Assembly: GCA_025917655.1 (NCBI GenBank)
Contig: CP084616.1
Coordinates: 372,001-436,000, forward strand
From: Chlorella sorokiniana
Taxonomy: Eukaryota > Chlorophyta > Trebouxiophyceae > Chlorellales > Chlorellaceae
Length of the DNA stretch: 64,000 nt
Direction of reading: 5' to 3'
The notes under the pieces are model-generated. The model made no database searches. It saw nothing but the letters and a program-made list of their open reading frames with translations, and was not told the DNA's origin. A program made the position numbers and the translations under genes. Shown one piece after another: positions 1 to 10,000 of this stretch. Each line of letters begins with the position of its first letter. The stretch's first letter is position 1.

Positions 1-135
1 GGTGCGGCCTGCCTGCCGGCGCCGCCTGCCTGTGCGCCGCTCGCCGGTGCACCGCGGCGGCAGGCTTGCCGCGTTGGTTTTGGTGGGTGGGCACGCTGAG
101 CACGCTGTGCGCGCTGTGCTGTGCTGGCCATGCAG

Positions 136-180
136 ACCACCGTGCTCAACCTGGACAAGCCCTCCTACACCATGGGCTGA
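136..180 (+). CDS. C-terminal exon of an unidentified gene (5' part outside window)
   Basis: A 15-codon open stretch follows a plausible acceptor (ending tgcag at 135) and ends in TGA. It reads TTVLNLDKPSYTMG. The upstream 135 bases are GC-rich with no clear coding signal and are best read as the end of an intron. The peptide is too short to place in a family. Support is only the acceptor, the plausible codon choice and the TGTAA motif downstream at 1019-1023. It could be chance. Confidence 0.35.
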   Translation, partial: TTVLNLDKPSYTMG

Positions 181-1154
181 GCGGGAGGAGCCCCAAGTAG
201 CAGGCCGCTTGGAGGCGACCGCCAAAAGGCGGAGAAGGCGGCATGCCGCGGCACTCCTCCCCCACAGCGCAAGGCTTGCACCGCCTGCGCTGGCAGCCTC
301 TGCGGATGCATCCTCCCTCGGTGAGGTTTGACACCTGCAGTTGGCCAGCTGGGCAGGGACCGCTCCCCAGCGTGCGGCCAGCCGCGCTGCAAGCAGTTGA
401 GATTGGAGGCTGCGCACTTCGGCTGCAGCATAGTGCAAAATTGCACTCCCTTCCCGGACGGGCCACCGACCCTCGGCGTGCGCCCGCACGGGCGCCGCCC
501 TCTGATACATCAGCCCCCACCAGCGCACTTTCATCACCGCACTTGTGCTCTCGTAGAGCCATTTCCTGGAGACATTTCATGGTTTGCGAACCGCCCTCAG
601 CATGCCATTTCATCATGCATAGATATGCCTTCATCCAACCTTGCCCCTGACACACCCCCTGGACATCAATCGGCAAATGGTTAGGTTTCAACTCATGCCT
701 TTTAGAAATGCAAGGACAGTGTTATTCCTGCTGCCAGAAGGACACAGCAAAGCGAGAACCGAGAAGTTGCTGGTGTTTTGGGGGCGGTAGCACGATTGCT
801 GCTTGGCACAGAGAGCAAGTACACAACACGCTTGCACTTTAAACAAAGGGCACGTCGGCTAGCCCAACACCATTCATGCATCTGCACTGCAGCTGCTCGA
901 AAGAGACGGTGTGAGGTGAGAGGCGCGCTGAGCGCCAAGTGGCGGCGGGCCATGGCGGGGAACCCTTTGTGTGCGGCGTGTCGGTGATAGCGGACCTTTC
1001 TTGCATCGTTCATGTTCCTGTAATCTCTTTGATCGCGCCGCTTGGCTGTCTCGTCGCCGTCTGTCCGTTCTGCCACGGCGCCTTGGAAGCCTGCAGCGAT
1101 TCCCAATAAAACGCGCATCGTGGCACACGGCCGATCCGAAGAGGCTGCGCCAGC
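181..1154. other. intergenic: 3' UTR and upstream region of the transporter gene
   Basis: No convincing coding exon is seen. Base composition is more balanced than in the genes, with AT-richer stretches near 640-720 and 1000-1120. It probably holds the 3' UTR of the gene ending at 180 and the promoter and 5' UTR of the transporter starting at 1155. No TATA box or other named element could be supported. Confidence 0.5.
1019..1023 (+). terminator. TGTAA, candidate polyadenylation signal
   Basis: TGTAA is the usual polyadenylation motif in chlorophyte algae. It lies 839 bases after the TGA at 178-180 and before the next gene, so it could end that transcript. The motif is short and will also occur by chance. 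Confidence 0.3.
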
Positions 1155-4100
1155 ATGGGCGGCAGCCCTGGCGCCGTGACGGCCGGCGCCCCCGCCGCCG
1201 CCGTCGCGTTTGTGAGCGCCCGCAGTGCGCGCATCACCACCATCCTGATGAACCTGGCCAGCATTGTGGAGCGCGCGGACGAGGGCATATTGCCTGCGGT
1301 GAGGCGGGGCTTTGCTCGCCGGGATGCGGCAGGCAGGCGGGCCGCCGGCACGTCGCCCCCTGAGCAACCGCAGTGCACCCTCGCTGGCTCCCGGCCCCTG
1401 CAGCAGCCCCTGGGACAGCGCGGCGGCGCTGTGTGCTGCCGCTGGGGGCTGCAGTGTAGGTGCAGGGTTGAATGTGCGGGTGTGCCTGGCGCCGCCGCAT
1501 GCCGGCTCGCTGGCTCAGGGTCTGATGCCGCCCACGCCTGGCGCCCACCCGCCCCCTCAACCGCCAGGTGTACCTGTTCATTGGAAAGTCCTTGAACGCC
1601 AGCCTGTCGCAGCTGGGAGCGCTGACGCTGGTTCGCGCGTTGGTGCAGGTGCGCCCCTTTGAGGCTTCAATGTGTGTTGCCTGTTGCTGGTCACCCAAAA
1701 ACGTTGCACACACTGCGGTTAAACCGGCGCCGCTCCTGCTCTGCCTGCTCTGCCTGCTCTGCGTGCCTTGCCACCGCTTCCGCGACGGTCGCCGCAACCG
1801 TAACAGCCACGTTGCCGCCCCGCCGCTACAACGCGCTGCCCCTGCCGCGCTGGCCTGTCCCCTGCTGCGCCGCCGCAGGCCCTCTCGTCCCCGCTGAGCG
1901 GCGTGCTGGGCGACCGGTACGACCGCGCCTACATCGTGGCGTGCGGCTGCCTGCTGTGGGGCGTCATGACCGCCGCCATCGGGCTGAGCCGCTCCCTGGG
2001 TCAGGCCATGGTGTCGTGTGCGGGTGGGTGCTTCTTTGTATGGCGGCGGTGGTGGCGGCTGCGGTGTGTTGTGCTTGTTTGCGGGGTGGCACGTGTGTGT
2101 GCAGATGTTTTTGGGGGTGGGGACGGGGGGCGGGAGCAGCTCGGAAGCGGCAGGGGTGGCGGCAGCGCGCCGCCCGCTGCGTGCTGCCCGCGCTGCGCTC
2201 GTCGGCGGCAACGCGAGCTGCGGCCCGGCCCCCTCTCCCTGCGCCGACCGGCCGCATCACGCCGTGGATCCGCGCTGCCGCCCTCTCTGCTGCTGCTGGG
2301 CCGACGCATGCCCGCAGCTTGCTGGGCCCTGCCTCACCGTGCCCCCAGCACCTGCCCAGCCACCGTCGCCCAGAATTTGGTTACCTCCTGACTTTGTCAA
2401 AACCCGCGTGACCCCCCCACACACACACACACACACCACCCTAGTCAACGGCTTTGGTCTCGCCCTCGTCATCCCCTGCGTCTCATCCATGATTGCCGAC
2501 TACCACCCGCCCGAGACTCGAGGCAATGCGTTTGGCATGATGGGCTTGACAGGTTGGGGGGCAGAGCAGGCGGGCAGCCAGCCGCGGGGTTGGCGGCGAT
2601 GGGGGTGCAGCTGTGGAGGGGGAAGCTGCGCGCGCCGGTGGTGTGTGTGTGTGTGGCGGCAGTCGTGGTTGCAGAGCGGGGTTGGCAGGATACAAGGGGG
2701 CAGGGCAGCAGCTGGCCGGCATGCCAGGTCAGCACAGGGCAGCCGCTGATGACCGCGATCCGAGGCGGGGGTGGCCCTGGAGCTGCGGCTGCCGCTGCCG
2801 CCACGGCACCCCTGTCCCATCCTGACCCTCAGCCTTTGCGTGCGTGCCCGCCCCCTCCCCCCATCCCCACCACCTGTACCCCATCCCCACCCCACCCCGC
2901 GTTGCAGCCTCCCTGGGCGGCATGGCGGGCGCTTTCTACGCAACAAACGTGGGCAGCGCGCGGCCCTTTGGCATCGAGGGCTGGCGCTTTGCTTTCCACC
3001 TGGTGTGTTCCGCCGCCGCCGCTCCGCTGCCGCTGTGCTGCTGCCGCCGCTGTGCTGCCGCTGCGCTGCCTTGCCCTGCTCGTGTGCGCGGGAAAGGACA
3101 ACAGCGGCGCGGGGTCCCAGCGAGGAGGTGCGTGCGCGGGTGGCAGGCGGCGGGCGCTGCTGTCACGGAGGGCGCAGCCTGCAGCCTGGCCGCGCTCGCT
3201 CCTGGGCTCCCGCGCTGCAAGCCCCCCTGTGGCGTGCGCCCGCCCACTCGTGGCCTCCCGCCGGGCCGATCTGCTGCTGATTCTTTCCTCCGATGGTTTC
3301 CCCGACGGTTTGCTGGGCGTGCTGTGGCGCAGGTGGCAGGCATTTCGCTGGTCACCGCGTGGGCGGTGTATCGCTTTGCGGTGGATCCCCGACACCTGGA
3401 GCATCACCCCAGCGAGGCCCCCGCCCCCAGCGCCGGCTCCGCAGCCGGCGCCGGCGCCGGGCGGCAGCGTCGTCAGCGGCGACGTGGAGCAGGCGGCGCG
3501 CGCGCGGGGCTGCCGCCGCCGCTGCCGCCGCCGCCGCTGGACCGGCGGGCGGTGTGGCGCGACGTGCGCGCTGTGCTGCGCATCCGCTCCTTCCAGATCA
3601 TCGTGCTGCAGGCAAGAGCTGCTGCTGCTGCTGCTCACGGTCAGCTGCGCATGCCTGGCTGCTGCTGCCTGCCGGCTCATGCCCACCGGCTGCCGAGCGG
3701 CAGGCTGCACACACACACATGCAGCACAAGCAAACGTGCGCCTTGTCACCCTCCCGCGCGCCGCCCCTTTGTGCAGGGCATCGTGGGCTCCGTTCCCTGG
3801 CAGGCCATGGTCTGGTTCACAGTCTTCTTCCAGCTGCGGGGCTACACCGACCTGCAGGCGGCGGCGCTCATGGCGGCCTTCAGCTTCGGCTGCGCCCTGG
3901 GGGGGCTGCTGGGTGGGTGGAGGGAGGGGGGTGCTTCGGCTGCGCCCTGGGGGTTGCTGGGTGGGTGGAGGGAGAGGGGGTGCTTCGGCTGCGCCCTGGG
4001 GGGGGTTGCTGGGTGGGTGGAGGGAGGGGGATGGGGCCGAGGGGCGGAGCAGCTGCCTGAAAGGGCCGCCCACGGAGGGAGCGACACACGTGTGGGGGAA

Positions 4101-6149
4101 ACAGGTGCCGCGAGGCCGGCGATCGCGCGGAGCGCTGCATGCGGCGCATCGCGCATCCATGCTGTGCTCCATGGCTGCGCCTGCGCGGCGGGCGGCCCCG
4201 TGCTCGTGCCAGCCCGGGCTTTGCCTCACCCCTCTCCCGGACACCATCACCACCAAACCACCCCACGCCGCTGCCGCTGCAGGTGGAACCCTCGGCGACC
4301 GCCTGGCCCGCCGCTTCCCCAACTCTCCCAACGGCCGCATCCTCACCAACCAAGCCAGCGTGCTCATCGGCCTGCCGCTCTCCTTCCTGCTGCTCAAAGG
4401 CGCGCGCGGCTGGCGCCGCACTCCTGTGCTGTGCCCCGCCTGTTTTCTGCTTCCCAGGCCGGCGATGCGGGCTGGCGGCTGCTCAGCGGCCCGGCTGGTA
4501 GTGCTGGATCCGGGAGAGTGATGGGGCGGGGGTTCTGCCTGTACAGCCCAGCTTGGCAGTGCGCAGCCCGGCTGCCGACATGCCCCCTCGCCTGCCGTTG
4601 CCGCTGCTGCAGGGCTGCCCCCGGGCAGCACTTGCTCCTGTACGGCGCCGTTCTCTTTGTGTTTGGGCTGTGCATCAGGTGCGGTTGCTGAGGCTGAGCC
4701 ATGCACAAGTTGTTTGGCTCCTTTGTGCTCAGTTCCCTGTTTTAACGGTTTGCATGAATTTGTGCACACTTGCACACCAGTCCTTGCTGCATCCGGCTCT
4801 CTGCCTTGCTGCAGCCGCCCAGCCCGCCTCAGCGTTGCCCCATGACTGCCAGTTGCTCCCTTCGACCCGCCCCCACCACCCATCCCATCCCCCCCCAGCT
4901 GGTGCGGCTGCAACAACTCTGCTCTGTTTGCAGAGCTGGTGCCGGAGGAGCAGCGCAGCACCATCTACGCATTCGACCGCTCATTCGAGGTGAGCCGCGG
5001 CTGTGCGTGTGTTTTGTGTCATCGTTGTGCTACTGTTTCGCAGAGGGGAGGACAGGGACCGGGGCATGGGTGAGCGAGGAAGGAGAAGCTGGGCGTGCTC
5101 GCGCACGTGAGCTGCGCCCTAAGAGGGGAGTAGCCTGGAGTTCCTGTGCGACCGCCTGCTGGGGTAGCGCGCGCCCCCTGCCCTCCCGCCGCGCGCCCCG
5201 CCCCCGCGCCCCCCCCCCCCGCCTCCCTGCGTCCCTGCCCAACCGCCGCATCTCCCCAGCTAAGCCTGCTGCCACCTTGCTGCCGCGGGTTCTGCGATCG
5301 CCGCAGGGTGCGGTGGGGGCCATGGGCGCGCCGCTGGTGGGCGTGGCGGCGGAGCGCCTGTTTGGCTTTCGCGGCTCGCTGGGCGCCCCGGGGCCAGCGC
5401 AGGTGGGCGGCTGCCTGCGGGCCAGCCTGGGCAGCATGCCGCCTGCTGAGCCGGCTGGCCGCACCGCTGGTGTGTGTGCCAGCGCTTGCGTGAGTGGGCC
5501 AGCGGGAGCCACCTCCTTTACTGAGCCCCTCCAAAGATCCCCCCCCCCCCACACACACACACACAATACACCACCACCATGCCACCACCCCACGCGCTGC
5601 CCCTTTCGCCCGCCTGCTCTCCGGCATCAGATGCCGGCAACGTTGCTGCCCTGGGCAGCGCCCTGCTGGTGTGCATGGTGGGGCCCTGGCTCCTCTGCCT
5701 GCTCTTCTTCACAGGCAAGGGGCGGGTGCTTGCGGGGAGAGCCACCCACCGCTTTGCCTGCTTCCGCTGCCGCCCCACAAGGCGCTGCCTGCGACGCACC
5801 GCGACGGCACTGCGCATCCCCCCACCCCCGCTGCCTTTTCGCCCGTGCAGCGCTGCACTGGACTTTCAAGGAAGACCGCCGAAAAACGGCGCGGCGGCGG
5901 CGAGGGTGAGTGCCCGGGGGGCGCGGCGCTGCGTCGTCGCATGGTCAGCGAGCCGCATACAGAGGATGCCATCACTGCAACGCTTGCTCACATGCCCGCC
6001 CCCCCACACACAAACACACCACACCACCGCCACACTGGCACCCTTCCTTCTCCTTTGTAGAAGATGTGGTGGAGAGCCGGCCCCTGCTCGAGACAGCCAT
6101 GGCGATGCGCAAGCGCAACGATTCGCGCCAGGCGGCCAGCCTGGGCTGA
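1155..6149 (+). CDS. Major facilitator superfamily transporter, spinster-like
   Basis: A multi-pass membrane transporter; the substrate cannot be told from sequence. Exons as read: 1155-1298, 1568-1648, 1879-2023, 2445-2552, 2908-3002, 3333-3611, 3777-3912, 4283 to about 4400, about 4613-4679, 4899-4989, 5307-5402 (or a longer form ending near 5472), 5631 to about 5714, about 5852-5908 and 6061-6149, giving roughly 530 residues. Diagnostic pieces are GVLGDRYDR (the MFS loop 2-3 motif), hydrophobic VNGFGLALVIPCVSSMIADY, GTLGDRLARR (the equivalent motif in the second half) and ELVPEEQRSTIYAFDRSFE before the last helices. Introns at 3612 and about 5715 seem to use GC rather than GT donors. Phases near 4400/4613 and 5908/6061 do not close exactly, probably through a miscounted G or C run. 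The start is the first ATG in frame with exon 2. The family call is firm. Confidence 0.85.
3884..4031 (+). repeat. 49-50 bp tandem triplication of an exon end plus its splice donor
   Basis: Three direct copies start at 3884, 3934 and 3983. Each begins cttcggctgcgccctgg and runs through tgctgggtgggtggagggag. The unit holds the last codons of the exon ending at 3912 and its GT donor, so two further donor copies lie just inside the intron. Copies differ mainly in the length of G runs. Confidence 0.85.
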
Positions 6150-7091
6150 GCGGCGGCGTGCTCCCGGCAGCGCCTGCTGCCGTTGCGCTGCCCCAGCACC
6201 CGCTTCGCATGCGCTGCATCCCTCGACGGGTCACCCTGCGGTGCAACACTGGCGCCAGTATTGGAAGCTGTGCCGTGGTCTGCGATGGCTTCCACGCAGC
6301 TGCCGCGACCGCTCGCCAGTCGCCCTGCAGGGGGCGTGCAGGGCTGCCGGTGCAGCCATCGTCTGCAGATGTCCGCAGGGCCGCGACACTTGGGGGCGCC
6401 GGGAGGTGCTGCATGAAGGGTGCCAGGCTGAGCTTGCGCTCCAAGAGGTTGAGAGGCTGCTGTGCGCCGCTGCGGCGACTGGCGGCGGCGGCAACAACAG
6501 GCAATCGACTTGCTGGGCGGCAGCTCGCGGCGCATCTTCCTGGATGCAGACAATCAGCTTATCAATGTGCCTGGCACGCGCTGCCAGGCGGGGGGGGTAA
6601 GCGTGCATGGCCTCGGCCATGCAACACGCAGAAGTGGCTTTTATGCCAGCAATGAGCGCATCATTTCCCTTGCATGTCATATGCGACTTGCTTGACCTCA
6701 CTCTCGACAACGACCCAGGCGGTCCGGACTGTGACACCTCCCACGCACAGCTCACCATCAGGTCCAAATGTGCCAGCGTGGCGCTGCCGGCTCGATGGCT
6801 TCGGTGATGCAATTGAGTATAATAGGTTGTTCAGAAGTAACATGCTCCACCTACAGCAGCGCACCCCAGCCATCTCACTGTCAGGCAGCGCCATGGCATT
6901 TGAGTGCTTGGGGTAGGGTATTTGCTCCTCGCCTCAGGGCAACCGTTAAACAAGGCACAAAGGTAGGGGTCTGGGACTCATTAAAGGCCCTCCGCGAGCA
7001 ACGCCGGCCCCAACCCTGCGCCCCGGCTGTGCGCAGCTCCGCCCCCTCCAACACCTGCCTGAACTTTCATTGTGGTTCAGGGAGGTCCCGG
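6150..7091. other. intergenic: 3' UTR of the transporter and upstream region of the rod gene
   Basis: No convincing exon is visible. The stretch 6600-6990 is clearly less GC-rich than the flanking genes (for example gagtataataggttg near 6815), as expected of UTR and promoter. No TGTAA was found between 6150 and 7091, so the transporter's polyadenylation site is not identified. Confidence 0.45.
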
Positions 7092-10000
7092 ATGCAGCCG
7101 ATTCAGGCGGCGATGGCGCCGGTGAGCGGGCAGGGTTTCTGCCTGGCGGCAGCGCCGTACACGTGCTGCTGCCTGTGAGCCAGCCCTCTCCCGTGCTGCT
7201 GCACGGCGGACTAACGTTTGAGCGATGCTTCTTGAGTGTTGAGGTTTCTGGGGCGCAAACTGATTGCCCCTGCCACCGCATGCGCTGCTCGAGGGACGCT
7301 GCGAGCGCGGTGGCGGCGGCCGCGAGCGGACGTCGATTCATGCGGCCTGGCTGCTTATCCCAAGCTGCCCGCTCAACACTGCCTCTTTTCCTGACGTGCA
7401 GGAGAGCATCAGCGCCTCGCAATGCACTGCTGCACAGGGGCCAGCAGATGGCGGCAGCGCCGGTCGCGGCACAGGCAGCGGCGGCGCGGGCACGCTCGGC
7501 TGCTTGGTGCTGCCGCCGCGCCGCCCCGTCGATGACCCTCCACAGCCACGCCGCCAGCCTTCAGCATGCCTGCAGGTGCGGAGATGAGCGGCAAGACTGC
7601 TGCTCTAAAGGGCCGCTTCCGCCAGCGTTGCTGACTCATTTGCCGCGCGTGCGGCGCCGCCGCTGTGCTGCAGGCCCGCGATCGCCGCCACAGGAGCGGC
7701 TGGCGCGTGTGCAGCAGGCTGCTGGCTGCGGCCGCGCTGCTGCTGGCGCTGCTGCCGGCCTCCGTCCGTGCTGGGTGAGCGGCGCCGTCGCAGGCGGCTG
7801 CAGCAGCAGCGCTGGTTCAGGGCTGGCCTGCGCAGCATCCGTGGAGCGGGTGCAGCTGCGGCGGCGGCGCTGCCTGCCCCCTGTCGCAGCCAGCCTGCCT
7901 TTTGGGGGAGCTGGGGTGGAGAGGGAAGGGGGGGTCCGTTTCTGCCGCACCCATCCCTCCTTTCTTTCCTTCACCCTCCAGCCAACTCCCCACCCCCAAA
8001 ACCCCCAATCCCCGCACACACCCAGCCCCAAAACCTCCTGCGGCGCCAAGACCTACGGCGACTGCTGCACCGGCACCGCCTCGTTCTGGGCCAACAACGG
8101 CTACTGCGAGTGGCCGGTGGACAGCCTGACCCTGGGCAGCGTGACGTACAGCAAGGCGCAGCTGGACGCCATCCTGGATGAGTACAACGCCGGCACGGTG
8201 GGCCCCCGCAGCCTCTCCGCCTTCTCTTGCCGTGTGTTCCTGGCAGGTTGGGGTTGGAAATGGGAGCAGGAGGCCGGGCGGGGAAGCGAGGGGCGCGTGG
8301 GTGGGTGCGGGGCGGTGGGCTCAGTGTGTGGCTGGACTGCGCTGCCTCCTTGCGGCCGCGCCCCTCACTCCTCCTGCGCGCCCCCCCGTGCTCTTCCTGA
8401 CAACAGACCGACTCGCTGACCACCCTGGCCGGCGATCTGATTTCGGCGATGCTGGGCCTGGCCAACTCCCCAACACCTCGTGCAACGTCGACGACGCCAT
8501 CCCCGCCGCTGTGTCGGCCGCCTCGGCCCTGGTGGGCGACCGCGTCGTCTACCCCATCGGCTCCTCCCTCTGCCCCTGCTGCGGCAGCAAGAAGGGCTGC
8601 TCCACCGGCACCTGCTCCCGGCGGACGGCGGCGGCTGCAACCCGGTGCCCGCCGCCGACGTCACGCCCCACACCTCGGTGCTGGGCCCGTGGAACGCCGC
8701 CGGCAACTGCTCGCTGAACGTGACGCCGAGGTGTGGGGGCGTGCGTCGTTTAGTCGACTGCCCGAGGGAGGTGGTGCTGGGCCTGCGTCGCCTCTTGTGT
8801 GGATTTTGTGAAAGATGGGTGGGGTGGGATGGCTGGGTGGGCGGGAGGCCAGGGGCATGGCGGTACCGCTTGTTCGCCATCAGCGAAGCATTCCGGTAAA
8901 GCTTCCTCTTCCCGCCTCCTCCACACCGCACACACTCTCTGTAACCCTCTCTTCCCCCGCGGCCCGCGCCCCCCCACCCACCCACCCACCCACCCACCCA
9001 CCACCACCCACACACACACCACCCACCCCCACTGTGCAGCGTGGATAACGATATGCAGGGCTGCGTGTTTCGCAACTACGGCCTCTGGACCGGCAAGGCA
9101 AGCGCCGGGGGCAGGGAGGGGGAGGGCGGCGTCACTGGTCGGCGGCGAGTCGGCGGTGGAGGGGAGCGGATGCTGCCGCACCCAGTCCGCTGCCCAGCTG
9201 TCCCGCTCTGCGCGCCGCCCCCTCCCAGCCATGCTTTGCATGCTTTGCCTGACACGCGCGCCCTCCTTCCCGCGGCCCCGCACCCCATGTGCGCGCCCCC
9301 GCCCCGCCCCCCCCGCCCCTTCGCTCTCCTTTTCACACACACACACACACACACACACGCTGGACACATTCACCACAACCACCGCCTCCTTCACCATCAC
9401 CGCTCCCACCCACCCACCCGCCCACTCCCCGCCCCTCCCTGCTCCTGCAGCCCAACGCCGAGATGAGCTACGCCTCTGGCAGCAACACCTTCACCCTCAC
9501 CTACCTGGGGTGCAGCTGGCCGACCTGGCGACCGCTGCCGACTCGGGCGGCGCGCTGTGGCCCCGCATCCGCGCCGAGTACAACCGCTCCTGCGGCTGCT
9601 GCAACCTGTGCCGCGCGCAGCCCAACGCGCAGGTGGGGCCGCCGCCGCGCTGCCGCCCCTGCCGGCGGGGCGGCGCCCACGGAGGGCCAGGCAGCCCGCG
9701 CTGCTGCCTGCCAGCCAGCGCCCCACAAACAGGAAGTGGAAGGGGGACGCTTCAGGACGCAGCGGTACCACAGCGCCGCACACACCCCTCCTGACAGCGC
9801 ATGCGGGCAGCGTCCCAGCCCGCACTCGCGCTTGGCCGCCGTCTCCGTGTTTGCAATCCCCCCCAAAAAAAAAAAAAAGAAAACAAACATGCCCGCTAAC
9901 CACGCCCCCGCCCCCCCCCCCCCCCCCCCCCCCACACACAGGCCGCCATGTCAGCCAACAAGTGCCGGGCGTGGGCCTACCGCCCCCTCCGACCGCGCCT

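Noticed and set aside
1234-2211. Minus-strand open frame of about 325 codons opposite the transporter
   Set aside because: It is a shadow of GC-rich exons and introns whose plus-strand reading gives clear MFS motifs and splice sites.
8026-8730. Calling the head a classic pherophorin domain
   Set aside because: Cysteines are abundant but I could not see the FPxCxC-type start of pherophorin domains. Only the overall head-rod-tail plan is shared, so the family name was not used.
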